Source: Chitinophaga pinensis DSM 2588 (GTDB lineage: Bacteria > Bacteroidota > Bacteroidia > Chitinophagales > Chitinophagaceae). From it: a stretch of 64,000 nucleotides of DNA. The DNA is taken from positions 8,922,001-8,986,000 of the forward strand of contig NC_013132.1 in assembly GCF_000024005.1 (NCBI RefSeq), read 5' to 3'. Within the stretch, counting starts at the first letter, position 1, and the number at the start of each line of letters is the position of its first letter. The translations under genes were made by a program, and so were the position numbers. This document shows positions 52,199 through 61,139 of the stretch, in pieces. The notes beneath the pieces were generated by a model. It worked only from the letters and a program-made list of their open reading frames with translations, ran no database searches and was not told where the DNA came from.

Positions 52199-52510
52199 AA
52201 CTTAGATGTTAAGGGTGATTAAAGTCTTTCAAATTTTCAGGATTGTTCAAAACCTTCTGTAAGGATATTGATTCTTGGTTCGCGGGTACCGCTTAAAAAC
52301 AGTGCCCGCATTATTTAGTAGTAGTCAAATTCATTTCCCATAGACAAATTTTAGGCGTTAATACTTTGTTTCTGGTGAAATGAAAGAGCGCATACATAGG
52401 TATAATCATAGTGTTTTAACATAGGTATTGGCTTCATATAGGGTTTTCATCTCACCTTCCAATGTTTGAAAGGAATTTTTAGGCTTCTTATTCTCGTCCC
52501 ATCGTTCGGA
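52199..52510. other. Gap between FecR and SusC
   Basis: A 312-base stretch with no gene, tRNA or clear repeat. It is AT-rich and likely carries the SusC promoter that the sigma factor reads. No box can be assigned by eye. Confidence 0.4.
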
Positions 52511-53560
52511 TCAATATATCACTATCGTCGAATCTTCAATCTTATATGCGAAATCTTCTGTCAGGTTCAGTGCATGGAATGCTTCCGCTACTGTCTCTCC
52601 TTCCAGGATACCGGTAAATCTGAGTTGCTTTTTACGATCCGCGTTAAAGCTGATCTTCACATTGTACCAACGTTCCATTCTCCTTGCCAGCGTCGCGAAA
52701 TCTTCATCATGGAAAGTCAGTTTATTCTGTAACCAGGAAGTTTCCATGATCATGGTATCCTTTTGGCTGAAATAGGTCATCGTTGTTAAGGATGGCACTA
52801 CATCTTTCAAGGCGACCGCTTTCTTACGGGTAGAATCGTAGTCGCTTACAACTACTTTCTGTGATGGTTTCAGTACGATCTTTTCATCCGGATTATCAGC
52901 TACCGTCACCTCAATCGCACCTCTCAGCAATGTAGCCTCCGTAGAGGTTTCGTTTGGATAGGACTTCACGTTGAATGCCGTACCTAACACCTTGATATCC
53001 ATTTTGTCCGTATGAATAATAAACGGTTTCTGCGCATCGCCATGTACATCGAAGAAAGCCTCACCTGTCAGATACACTTCTCTGCTCTTCGTTGGAAAAT
53101 CAGCTGCATACTCCAGTTTACTGTCTGCATTCAGCGTAACCCTTGTGCCATCGTCCAGCATGAAAGTGGACTTTTCACCCCTGGAGGTGAATTTAGCCGT
53201 CAGAGGATCATGCTGTGAGCGGTAATAAAACACGCTGGCAGTGATCAGCAACGCTACAGAAGCAGCGATTCCCGATAACCATACCAGGCGACCTTTTCCG
53301 CGTACCGGCGTCATCAGCGGTGCTATATCATCAGTACCTGCTTCTTTCTCTAGTTCACTGATACGCATCTGCACATTTGAAAACAGTCTTCTGTTATCGA
53401 TATGATCGTGATGATTCTGGGCCCAGTACATGCGGAACAGTTCATACTGTCTTGCAGCGACAGCATCCTCACTCATGATATGTTTCAGTTCCTGGCCTTC
53501 TTCAGGTGTTGAATCACCAGCCAGGTCCTTTATAACAATTTCAAAAAAACGTTCACTCAT
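52511..53560 (-). CDS. FecR-type anti-sigma factor
   Basis: From ATG at 53560 the protein has 349 residues. A cytoplasmic N-terminus (MSERFFEIVIKDLAGDSTPEEGQELKHIM..ARQYELFRMYW) binds the sigma factor, then a single membrane helix (LVWLSGIAASVALLITASVFYY). The periplasmic part has the FecR motif (TSRGEKSTFMLDDGTRVTLNADSKLEYAADFPTKSREVYLTGEAFFDVHGDAQKPF), and the STN-like C-terminal domain reads LTFHDEDFATLARRMERWYNVKISF. It holds the ECF sigma factor until the SusC STN domain signals. A longer 5' frame gives poor residues. Confidence 0.95.
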   Translation of the reverse strand: MSERFFEIVIKDLAGDSTPEEGQELKHIMSEDAVAARQYELFRMYWAQNHHDHIDNRRLFSNVQMRISELEKEAGTDDIAPLMTPVRGKGRLVWLSGIAASVALLITASVFYYRSQHDPLTAKFTSRGEKSTFMLDDGTRVTLNADSKLEYAADFPTKSREVYLTGEAFFDVHGDAQKPFIIHTDKMDIKVLGTAFNVKSYPNETSTEATLLRGAIEVTVADNPDEKIVLKPSQKVVVSDYDSTRKKAVALKDVVPSLTTMTYFSQKDTMIMETSWLQNKLTFHDEDFATLARRMERWYNVKISFNADRKKQLRFTGILEGETVAEAFHALNLTEDFAYKIEDSTIVIY

Positions 53561-53654
53561 TGTCCGTTGGAATAACCCTTTGCATATAAGACAACATTTA
53601 ATACCTGTTATGCGTACAAGGTTTAAAATTTTTTTTAACATATAATATTAAGGG

Positions 53655-54293
53655 CTAATTACCCATAAATATCCATATCAGCAGTAAAGCCGTCACAATA
53701 CTATCAATATTGTCCGGCGTCTGTTTGTTTGCCTTTTTCAGATAAGGCTCCATCGCTACAGTCATCTTCTTCATGGCACGTAGCATCTGCGTATGCACCG
53801 TGCGGGGGGATATATTCAGGATTTCGGCTACTTCCTTGTATTTCATACCATTCTCCTTAATCAGCCGGAAAATGATACTACACTGACGGGGTAAAGAAGA
53901 AATGGCCTGATCCATATGGAAAAGCAGCTCCTTTTTCTCCAGCTCCATCTCCGGAGACGCACTGTTAACCAGTTGCGCACCTCCCTCATGGTCGTCCAGG
54001 TTCACCAATTGGACACTGGAGAACCGCTTATTGTAGTTGAGAGCATGATTTTTTACAGCAATGAAAAGATAGGTTTCAGGCTTCTGAACGTCCCGCATCT
54101 TAGCCCTGTCCATCCAGCATTTTACAAAAACATCCGACACTATTTCCTCCGCAACCTGCTGGTACTGAACATACATTGTGCAAAATTTCACGAGTCTTGG
54201 GTTTAATTCATGGAAAAAAACCTCAAATGATTTAGAGTCGCTATCAACTGTGATGCGCTCCCATAGATCATTTATATTAACCTCCTTTTGCAT
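53655..54293 (-). CDS. ECF RNA polymerase sigma factor of the Sus-type locus
   Basis: The 212-residue protein has region 2 (FEVFFHELNPRLVKFCTMYVQYQQVAEEIVSDVFVKCWMDRAKM, KPETYLFIAVKNHALNY) and region 4 (MDQAISSLPRQCSIIFRLIKENGMKYKEVAEILNISPRTVHTQMLRAMKKM). Its C-terminal 25 residues are hydrophobic (IVTALLLIWIFMGN). It is encoded directly upstream of FecR and the STN-SusC, so it is expected to activate the whole locus when glycan binds. Confidence 0.95.
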   Translation of the reverse strand: MQKEVNINDLWERITVDSDSKSFEVFFHELNPRLVKFCTMYVQYQQVAEEIVSDVFVKCWMDRAKMRDVQKPETYLFIAVKNHALNYNKRFSSVQLVNLDDHEGGAQLVNSASPEMELEKKELLFHMDQAISSLPRQCSIIFRLIKENGMKYKEVAEILNISPRTVHTQMLRAMKKMTVAMEPYLKKANKQTPDNIDSIVTALLLIWIFMGN

Positions 54294-54439
54294 TCTAACT
54301 TTTCCTTATATTTCAGACGGCAATGTAGTAAAAGTATATGGCAAATAAAAATAATAAAACTTTCTGAATTAATTATTTATAATATATATTTCCTACCATA
54401 CATTAGGAAAATCCACCCCTCAGATGGGGTAATAAAAAA

Positions 54440-54463
54440 CCCGTTCCACTTGCGCAGAACGGG
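54440..54463 (-). terminator. Terminator of the ferritin gene
   Basis: CCCGTTC (54440-54446) pairs with GAACGGG (54457-54463), ten-base loop; on the minus strand six Ts follow directly. It is 23 bases after the ferritin stop. Confidence 0.88.
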
Positions 54464-54486
54464 CCTTCAATTAGTTGTATATCAAA

Positions 54487-54984
54487 CTATTCCTGGTCCA
54501 TAGTCATGATATCGCGGTCAAACAGGTATAAGCCACTCTTGTCATCACCGATCAATTCCAGCTTGTCATTACACTCACGTGCCAGACGCTCTTCCTCAAT
54601 CTGCTCATTTACATACCATTGCAGAAAATTGTGGGTCGCATAGTCCTTTTCCTGTAATGCGATATCCACCAGCTCATTGATCCCTTCACTTACCTTCACC
54701 TCGTGAGCAAACAACTCTTCAAATGCCTTCTTTAAAGACACAAATGTGAGTACCGGTTGCGCAAGTGCGGGTACGATGGCAAAACCACCCCTTTCATTGA
54801 TATAATGGATCAATTTCAACATGTGCATACGTTCCTCATCACTATGCTTGAAGAAAAATTTGGTGACGCCTTTCAGACCAGGCTGAATATCTGCCCAGCT
54901 GCCCATTGCCAGATAAGCCTGAGAAGATTGTGCTTCCATCGCTACCTGGGCGTTCAGGGCTTCCTGCATTCTTTGTGACAACAT
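54487..54984 (-). CDS. Ferritin (non-haem)
   Basis: The 165-residue protein is a four-helix ferritin: MLSQRMQEALNAQVAMEAQSSQAYLAMGSWADIQ, KFFFKHSDEERMHMLKLIHYINERGG and VNEQIEEERLARECNDKLELIGDDKSGLYLFDRDI. Iron-binding residues are visible (Glu in AMEAQS, EERMH, and the later EQIEEE). It oxidises Fe2+ and stores Fe3+ in a 24-subunit cage. It stands alone with its own terminator. Confidence 0.94.
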   Translation of the reverse strand: MLSQRMQEALNAQVAMEAQSSQAYLAMGSWADIQPGLKGVTKFFFKHSDEERMHMLKLIHYINERGGFAIVPALAQPVLTFVSLKKAFEELFAHEVKVSEGINELVDIALQEKDYATHNFLQWYVNEQIEEERLARECNDKLELIGDDKSGLYLFDRDIMTMDQE

Positions 54985-55211
54985 ATAATTCGCTTTTTAA
55001 GTGAAGAATTGAACAGGTTAAAAATACTGAATTTCCTGAGCCCGTATCACGCTCCGGAAAATTTAAATGCTTCTTTTTCATGATGTTCTCTGTTCACAAT
55101 TCCTCAAAAAAGCATCCATTACCGTTATTGTCCCCCTCCCATCAGGCAGGCGCCAACGAAAGAATGCAAAAACAGTACTCCCGTCACCTCCTGTACCTGC
55201 TATGGGCTTTT

Positions 55212-55541
55212 TTACTTTATAAAATCCTCCCTGTACGGATTAAATACATCAATCAGCACACCCGGCTCAAGACATACTGCGCCATGTACCACATTGGACG
55301 GTATATAATATGCATCTCCCGCTTTCAGTATCCTCTTCTCGCCATCAATGGTAATCTCAAACACCCCACTTTCCACATGCGCCATCTGGGTATGATAATG
55401 CGAATGTAATGCCCCTACAGCCCCTTGCTGGAACTCTACCTTTACCATCATTAATTGCTCATTATAAGCCATTACCTTCCGGCGTATGCCCGGATCAGGG
55501 TTTTCCCAGGGAATATCTTTGTCTTCAATAAAAACGTTCAT
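55212..55541 (-). CDS. Cupin domain protein
   Basis: From ATG at 55541 the protein has 109 residues: MNVFIEDKDIPWENPDPGIRRKVMAYNEQLMMVKVEFQQGAVGALHSHYHTQMAHVESGVFEITI, with both cupin motifs (GALHSHYHTQMAHVESG and GDAYYIPSNVVHGAVC). Three His and one Glu form a metal site. It resembles cupins that bind or isomerise sugar acids (KdgF-like). A longer 5' frame is poor. The substrate is not known. Confidence 0.9.
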   Translation of the reverse strand: MNVFIEDKDIPWENPDPGIRRKVMAYNEQLMMVKVEFQQGAVGALHSHYHTQMAHVESGVFEITIDGEKRILKAGDAYYIPSNVVHGAVCLEPGVLIDVFNPYREDFIK

Positions 55542-55757
55542 CTGTGACTTTTTTCCGGTTATTAAACAGGAGACGGATGGCTGGAAAATACAATAGTCCA
55601 TAGCGGTACCGTCGTCCCTGTACAGTTATCTGCTTACCAAATTAACAATTGATCAGCGAATAACTCTACAATAATTACGGTCTGCTATGGACTATTTATT
55701 ATACTGCGAATGCTGTCAGCCGTTCATTATTCATAAAACGGCCCTGTAGCGTCGCGC

Positions 55758-56885
55758 TTATTTCAGTAACTCATTCAGGCGCTTATCCAGCTCCTCACCT
55801 CTCAGGTTCTTAGCAACGATCTTACCTTGTGGATCCAGCAGGAAGTTCTGCGGAACAGATTTTACGCCATACAGTTTAGCGACGTCATTGTCCCAGAATT
55901 TCAGATCGGATACGTGTGTCCAGGCCAGACCGTCTTTGTGGATTGCATTGATCCATGCATCATGACCGGTTGGCTGATCCAGGGATACGCTCAGGATGGT
56001 GAAAGCTTTGTCCTTGTGGTTGTTAAAAGCTGCTACAACATATGGGTTTTCCATACGGCACGGACGGCACCAGGAAGCCCAGAAGTCAACCAATACATAT
56101 TTACCACGGAAGTCTTTCAGATTCACTGGTTTACCCAGGGTATCGTTCTGAGTGAAGAGTGGCGCTTCAGCACCGATCACAGTTGCTTTCCAGCTACCGA
56201 TCAGTTTTGCCAGTTCCTGACCATTCTTGGTCTTTTTCAGAGAACCATCCAGGCTGTTCAGCATAGAATCCAGCTGACCTACCTTATCGGATGCCTCATA
56301 AGCATACTGCTGGATCACATCCAGGCTCACCATTGACTTTGAATGCTTGGCAATGAATGTTTTATAAACATCACCCTGCTGACCACGGATTACCGCCAGC
56401 TTTTCATCCAGGTACTGCTGGAATTCAGGGCTGTTACGCTTCTGTTCATCAGCAGCCATATATTCGCCATTCAGTGCCTGATAAGCAGTGGTTACGCTTT
56501 TCAGAGATTCCTGCAGCTGCTGATTATCAGTATTTAACGGAGAACCGCTGAAGGTAACCTTTTTCAGGGAGTCAGCGCTGTTCAGGGTGATTGTACCTTT
56601 TTCTACGTAGAAAACGATCATATCTCTCATCCGTGGATCTGCCGGCGGATTAACATGTTTTAATACCATCATCGCCTGACCTGGCTCTTCTATTGATCCT
56701 TTGAACTGGAATACGCCATCTTTCAGTTCAGCAGAATCCTTTACTTCAACGCCACCAGTACGGTACACCAGGTGCAGTTTGGCAGGTGCATTCAGGTTGC
56801 CGATCTTGCCTTTGATTGTGAAATCCCCTTTCTGGGCTAACAACACACCTGGGGACAGCAGTAAGGCTGCTAATAATTGCTTCAT
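55758..56885 (-). CDS. Thioredoxin-fold (TlpA/AhpC-TSA) protein with DUF4369
   Basis: The 375-residue protein has a signal peptide (MKQLLAALLLSPGVLLAQ). A DUF4369 domain at residues 20-120 (DFTIKGKIGNLNAPAKLHLVYRTGG, VEKGTITLNSADSLKKVTFSGSPLN) and a helical region follow. The C-terminal TlpA-type thioredoxin domain carries the CxxC site in DFWASWCRPCRMENPYVVAA. It is a periplasmic disulfide oxidoreductase, common in Bacteroidota; its partners are unknown. A 125-base nested palindrome separates it from the sugar transporter gene upstream. Confidence 0.93.
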   Translation of the reverse strand: MKQLLAALLLSPGVLLAQKGDFTIKGKIGNLNAPAKLHLVYRTGGVEVKDSAELKDGVFQFKGSIEEPGQAMMVLKHVNPPADPRMRDMIVFYVEKGTITLNSADSLKKVTFSGSPLNTDNQQLQESLKSVTTAYQALNGEYMAADEQKRNSPEFQQYLDEKLAVIRGQQGDVYKTFIAKHSKSMVSLDVIQQYAYEASDKVGQLDSMLNSLDGSLKKTKNGQELAKLIGSWKATVIGAEAPLFTQNDTLGKPVNLKDFRGKYVLVDFWASWCRPCRMENPYVVAAFNNHKDKAFTILSVSLDQPTGHDAWINAIHKDGLAWTHVSDLKFWDNDVAKLYGVKSVPQNFLLDPQGKIVAKNLRGEELDKRLNELLK

Positions 56886-57011
56886 GCTAAAATTTTGTTT
56901 GGTTTGATTTTGATTTTCACTAAAAGTAGGAAATAAAAGTGAAGTGAACCTGCCGGAAAGACCGATTCGGGATGACCGGTCAAAAGGCTGTATGAACTAA
57001 AAACCCTGTCA

Positions 57012-57136
57012 CCTTCGATATCAGCCTTTGTTCTTCGTTGTATAGCGCCATTACGCCGTTATTACCCCCTTATCTGTCCGTTCCGGAACGAAGAAATAGC
57101 GGCGTAATAACGGCGTAGTAAGGTTTTAATCGAAGG
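57012..57136. repeat. 125-base nested palindromic element
   Basis: Arms nest: CCTTCGAT (57012-57019) with ATCGAAGG (57129-57136), TACGCCGTTATTAC (57052-57065) with GTAATAACGGCGTA (57104-57117), and CGTTCCGGAACG (57079-57090) self-pairs. TTCTTCGTT (57031-57039) could also pair with AACGAAGAA (57087-57095), so alternative folds exist. It lies between the sugar porter stop and the thioredoxin-fold gene start. It may be a REP-like element or a terminator with alternative structures. Confidence 0.8.
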
Positions 57137-57150
57137 AATAATACCGGTTC

Positions 57151-58467
57151 TTATTCTATACCCAGCTCTTTCTGGATTTCCTCCAAAGACCGGCCTTTGG
57201 TCTCCGGCATCATCTTCCAGACAAACAGCAGGTGTAAAAGCATCATAACACTATAGAATACAAAGGAATAGAAACCTCCCATCACACTTCCTGACACAAT
57301 AATCGGAAAGGTCCAGGAAATAATGGCAGCCATGATCCAGTGGGTAAAGCTACCCAATGCACCTCCCTGCGACCGTACAGAATTCGGGAAAATCTCAGAT
57401 ATAAATACCCATATCACCGCCCCCTGGGAGAAGCCGAAAAACGCAATATAACCTATCAGATAGATCAGTACATTACCACCCAGAGTGGCCGGATCGCGGA
57501 AAGCGTAGGCCGTCAGTCCCAGGAAAACGATCATTCCCACAGAACCAATCAGTAACAGCGTCTTACGACCAAATCTGTCAATCACCGTCATCGCCAGCAA
57601 AGTACATATAAGATTAGCCGCTCCTATATATACCGGTTGCAGATAAGCCTGCTCTTTACTAAAGCCCGCCAGTTCGAAAATACGGGGCGCATAATACAGG
57701 ATCGCGTTAATACCTGACAACTGGTTGAACATCGCCAGCAATACCGCATAAATAATCGGTTTTGCATAGCGCTTCTGGAACAGGTTCTCCTGGTGGGTCT
57801 TTACAGACTCCCTGATCGCACGGATAGCCGCATCGACATTCGTTTCCTGTAAACGTTGTAAAATAGGTACAGCTTCCGATTCCCGGTTATTCAGGATCAG
57901 CCAGCGCGGACTTTCAGGAATCGTACGCAGCAGAATACCAAACAAGACCGCCGGTACCACCATGATACCCAGCATCCAGCGCCAGGACTCATCTCCCATA
58001 CCGACAAACAGGAAGTTGGTCAGATAGGCAATAAAGATCCCCGCTACAATATTCAGCTGGAAAGAACCGGCCAGACGGCCGCGTAAATGTGCCGGCGATA
58101 TCTCGGAAATATACATCGGTCCGACTACCGAAGAAGCACCTACGGCCACACCGGCAGAAAAACGGAATAATACAAACAACAGCCAGGCTGAAATAGAAGC
58201 ACAGCCAATAGCTGAAACAATATACAAACCGGCGATGACCAACAGTACCTTCTTACGGCCATAGATACGGGCAGGTACGCCCACTACCAGCGAACCTAAC
58301 ACAGTACCGATCAGGCTCGAAGCCACTGTAAAGCCCAGCCAGAAGGGACTGAGCGACCATAATTCCATAATCGTTTTCTCTGCGCCGGATATAACCGCCG
58401 TTTCAAAGCCAAACAGGAACCCGCCAAGGGCAGCGATTAACGCTATTCTAACAGGATAAGAGAACAT
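57151..58467 (-). CDS. Sugar porter family MFS transporter
   Basis: The 438-residue protein has twelve membrane helices and sugar-porter signatures: ALGGFLFGFETAVISGAEKTI, PARIYGRKKVLLVIAGLY, TIPESPRWLILNNRE, NQLSGINAILYYAPRIFELAG (QQLSGIN-like) and PETKGRSLEEIQKEL at the end. It imports a monosaccharide with protons. The gene starts before a long AT-rich region and ends at a nested palindrome. The sugar is unknown. Confidence 0.95.
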   Translation of the reverse strand: MFSYPVRIALIAALGGFLFGFETAVISGAEKTIMELWSLSPFWLGFTVASSLIGTVLGSLVVGVPARIYGRKKVLLVIAGLYIVSAIGCASISAWLLFVLFRFSAGVAVGASSVVGPMYISEISPAHLRGRLAGSFQLNIVAGIFIAYLTNFLFVGMGDESWRWMLGIMVVPAVLFGILLRTIPESPRWLILNNRESEAVPILQRLQETNVDAAIRAIRESVKTHQENLFQKRYAKPIIYAVLLAMFNQLSGINAILYYAPRIFELAGFSKEQAYLQPVYIGAANLICTLLAMTVIDRFGRKTLLLIGSVGMIVFLGLTAYAFRDPATLGGNVLIYLIGYIAFFGFSQGAVIWVFISEIFPNSVRSQGGALGSFTHWIMAAIISWTFPIIVSGSVMGGFYSFVFYSVMMLLHLLFVWKMMPETKGRSLEEIQKELGIE

Positions 58468-58664
58468 GTGTGTAGTTTATTGTGATTTTTTGTGGAGCCG
58501 TGGATTTCATCATAACGTTTTGTCTAAACAGGGAAAAAAAGTAAACATAAAAAATGGTAAAAACAACCTTTCGGAGGTTTAATCAGAATATTCTACATTT
58601 ACCACATATCTATCACCTCATGAAAAAAGAATTTGACGCATTGTCGTGACCAAGACAATGTAAT

Positions 58665-58994
58665 ATGATTCCTAAAACGTCAGAAAGAAGCTTCAGAAGC
58701 GTTCTGAACACAACTACCCACCGTGGTTCTTACAATCGCGCTAACAAAAACTTACATGCCTATTGCGCCCGTTGCAGATGGCATGGGTCTTTCTGGAAAT
58801 GCTGCTATGACCAGCCAATGGACGAAATGACCTACACCGATGATCTGGATGGTACGCCGTACAAATTAAGGTTCAGGTTCCATTACAACTGGAAACTGGT
58901 TTCCAAAAACAAAAAGCAGTGGATGCGAAAGCACATGAAGACAAAATACAGTCGCGATCCCCATGGTAGAGTTAAAATCACTTTCGGCTTTTAA
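58665..58994 (+). CDS. Small basic protein of unknown function, Cys-rich
   Basis: The 109-residue protein is basic and has a Cys/His cluster in HAYCARCRWHGSFWKCCYD (two CxxC/CC pairs) that might bind zinc. It ends with a Lys-rich NKKQWMRKHMKTKYSR and VKITFGF. No signal peptide. It has its own strong terminator, which supports a real gene. The family is not recognised; a nucleic acid-binding role is only a guess from charge and Cys pattern. Confidence 0.65.
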   Translation: MIPKTSERSFRSVLNTTTHRGSYNRANKNLHAYCARCRWHGSFWKCCYDQPMDEMTYTDDLDGTPYKLRFRFHYNWKLVSKNKKQWMRKHMKTKYSRDPHGRVKITFGF

Positions 58995-59001
58995 TGGCTT
59001 T

Positions 59002-59030
59002 AACCGTGAGGAGACTTCCTCACGGTTTTT
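59002..59030 (+). terminator. Rho-independent terminator
   Basis: AACCGTGAGGA (59002-59012) pairs perfectly with TCCTCACGGTT (59017-59027), loop GACT, followed by TTT. It is eight bases past the stop of the small basic protein. Confidence 0.92.
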
Positions 59031-59155
59031 ATTTCCCCCGATATTTGAAATTCATATACGCCTGATTTGATATTGCTATAAGCCACGCGTCTCTCCTGCC
59101 GCACCTTTGTAGGGTAGATAAAAACACACATCTCCATAATAAAAAAACACTCATC

Positions 59156-59935
59156 ATGAACAATTTCAACTCCAGCGTGGGCAAGTGGATCAGAGCACTA
59201 TTCTTTTCAGCTGTCATTATTAGTGCCCCATTAGTAATGCAGGCACAAAAAACACCTAAAGTAAAAAACATCATTCTCGTACACGGCGCTTTCGCAGATG
59301 GCTCCGGATGGGAAGGCGTATACAAAATCCTGGCGGCAAAAGGTTACAACGTGACCGCATTACAATACCCGATGACATCTCTCGATGATGATATCACCGC
59401 CCTGAACCGTGCAATAGATAAACAGGATGGTCCAACCGTACTGGTAGGACACTCCTATGGAGGTACAATCATTACCGGTGCAGGTGCAGATCCCAAAGTA
59501 TCCAGCCTGGTTTATGTAGCTGCATTCGAGCCGGATTCTCTTGAATCTACCTTTCAGCTGGTACAGACAAGACCAGTTCTGCCGGAAAATGGTATTCTGC
59601 CTCCGGATGACAAAGGCTTCATCTATTATGACAAAGCTAAATTCCACCCTGGATTCTGTGCAGACGTACCTAAAGAAAAAGCAGAATTCATGTACGCCTC
59701 TCATGGCGCAATTGCGCTGTCCTGCTTCGTTACGCCAGTGAAACATGCACCATGGAAATACAAACCAGCTTACGCCATCCTCACCACTGATGACAAAAGC
59801 ATCAACCCTGAGTTACAGCAGGATATGGTAAAACGTTCCGGTGCAAAAGTGACTACGATAAAAGCAAGCCATGTGGTGTTTATTTCACATCCGAAAGAAG
59901 TAGCAGCAGTAATTGAAGAAGCAGCGAATAGATAA
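59156..59935 (+). CDS. Exported alpha/beta hydrolase (EstC-like)
   Basis: The 259-residue protein has a signal peptide (FFSAVIISAPLVMQAQ) and an alpha/beta hydrolase core: IILVHGAFADGSGWEGVYKILAAKGYNVTALQYP, nucleophile Ser in GHSYGGTII, and the His in SHVVFISHPKEVAAVI. The Asp lies in the loop around YAILTTDDKSINP. This is the family of HGAFADGSGW hydrolases, cofactor-free esterases close to plant methylesterases. It is convergent with an AraC regulator, with heptad repeats and a strong terminator between. The substrate is unknown. Confidence 0.92.
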   Translation: MNNFNSSVGKWIRALFFSAVIISAPLVMQAQKTPKVKNIILVHGAFADGSGWEGVYKILAAKGYNVTALQYPMTSLDDDITALNRAIDKQDGPTVLVGHSYGGTIITGAGADPKVSSLVYVAAFEPDSLESTFQLVQTRPVLPENGILPPDDKGFIYYDKAKFHPGFCADVPKEKAEFMYASHGAIALSCFVTPVKHAPWKYKPAYAILTTDDKSINPELQQDMVKRSGAKVTTIKASHVVFISHPKEVAAVIEEAANR

Positions 59936-59940
59936 TTCTC

Positions 59941-60078
59941 AATTAGGAATTAAGAATTAGGAATTACTTACTCAAGGCTTAAACACAAATAAAGTCGATT
60001 CACTTGAATCGACTTTATTTGTTAATATGAAGACTATTAAAAAAAGAATTCCTAATTCTTAATTCCTAATTCCTAATT
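59941..60078. repeat. Inverted heptad repeat at a convergent junction (second copy)
   Basis: Left arm 59941-59966 reads AATTAGGAATTAAGAATTA and GGAATTA; right arm 60047-60078 is its complement (AATTCCTAATTCTTAATT, CCTAATTCCTAATT). The AraC stop TAG is supplied by the right arm (60066-60068), as in the other copy at 18601-18734, where the reductase stop lies in the arm. Here a strong terminator hairpin is nested between the arms. The units TTAGGAA and TTAAGAA match the first copy. Confidence 0.88.
59985..60022. terminator. Bidirectional terminator nested in the repeat
   Basis: ACAAATAAAGTCGATTC (59985-60001) pairs perfectly with GAATCGACTTTATTTGT (60006-60022), four-base loop. It serves both the hydrolase and AraC genes. 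Confidence 0.9.
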
Positions 60079-60983
60079 TTCTTTCTGTATTCCGCTGGTG
60101 TAATCCCCGCATTCTTCTTAAAAAACAAACTAAAATTAGGTTGCTCTGCAAATCCAATACAGTAGCCAATATCCTGCAGGGTCCAGTCCGTCTGTAATAA
60201 CAAACTCTTCGCTTCTTCCAGCAAGCGGGTACGTATATGCGTACTTACATTCTGACCTGTATGTTTTTTTAATAAGGTGTTGAGGTAATTAGGATGCACA
60301 TTGAGATTAGCGGCGAATTCCTTTGCTGTTTTCATGGAAATAGGATGAGTGTAATGCACATTCATTACTTCCCTCTCCAGCAGACTGAAAAAAGTATGTA
60401 CATGTCTGTAGTCATCTGATATATGATCCGGCTCTTTAAAATCTGTAATACGTGCACATTGTATCAGTAACAGTTGAAGATAAGTCTGCATCGCATCTTC
60501 ATTCAGTCGCTTACCTGACATTTCTTCCTGTTGCATACTACTGAATATAGTACACAATGCTGCAACATCTGAATACCGCAAACGGATGATATTTTTCTGT
60601 CCATCAAAAAGATGATACTTTTCGATCGTCATTTTAAGCAATGGATGTTTGTCCAGCAGACTTTTACTAAACAGACAATTGTAACCTTCCTGCCCGGAAG
60701 AAAGTCCTTTCCAGGAAATAATATCTGAGGGATGCAGGAAGATGATCATGGGCTCCTCAATGTAGTAAGTACTGGCGCCTACGGTTAACATACCCTGGCC
60801 TTCAGTGACCATCAATATCTTATAAAAATCCCTCCGATGGGGTAAAAGGGAATGTTTGCTGTCTTTGTCAGAACGGCTATACACCCGGATGGACAAGGCG
60901 TCGAAGTGTTCCTTTGTAAGGGGAATCTTATCCGGAGAATCGCAGTGCAGGCTATTCGTTTTTAATTCCGGTGTCTTCATCAT
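60066..60983 (-). CDS. AraC family transcriptional regulator
   Basis: The 305-residue protein has a cupin-like N-terminus (HRRDFYKILMVTEGQGMLTVGASTYYIEEPMIIFLHPSDIISW) that would bind a small effector. The C-terminal double helix-turn-helix reads MKTAKEFAANLNVHPNYLNTLLKKHTGQNVSTHIRTRLLEEAKSLLLQTDWTLQDIGYCIGFAEQPNFSLFFKKNAGITPAEYRKK. The stop codon lies in the heptad repeat. The gene is on the same strand as, and downstream of, an aldo/keto reductase, separated by its terminator. Targets unknown. Confidence 0.94.
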   Translation of the reverse strand: MMKTPELKTNSLHCDSPDKIPLTKEHFDALSIRVYSRSDKDSKHSLLPHRRDFYKILMVTEGQGMLTVGASTYYIEEPMIIFLHPSDIISWKGLSSGQEGYNCLFSKSLLDKHPLLKMTIEKYHLFDGQKNIIRLRYSDVAALCTIFSSMQQEEMSGKRLNEDAMQTYLQLLLIQCARITDFKEPDHISDDYRHVHTFFSLLEREVMNVHYTHPISMKTAKEFAANLNVHPNYLNTLLKKHTGQNVSTHIRTRLLEEAKSLLLQTDWTLQDIGYCIGFAEQPNFSLFFKKNAGITPAEYRKKIRN

Positions 60984-61088
60984 ATCTGTCTGAGTTTTTA
61001 CACCTACAAATATGTCTGAGATCAGCCGATTTACGGTTGTACCTATTCTCGGAATTTGGGTATTTTTCCCTGCTTTTTAGAAAATAAA

Positions 61089-61122
61089 AAGCTGCCCGCC
61101 CGTTTTAACAGGTGGACAGCTT
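61089..61122 (-). terminator. Terminator of the aldo/keto reductase
   Basis: AAGCTG.CC.CC (61089-61100) pairs with GGTGGACAGCTT (61111-61122); on the minus strand TTTTTATTTT follows. It is 17 bases past the stop. Confidence 0.85.
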
Positions 61123-61139
61123 ACTGTAATCGTGTTGTC

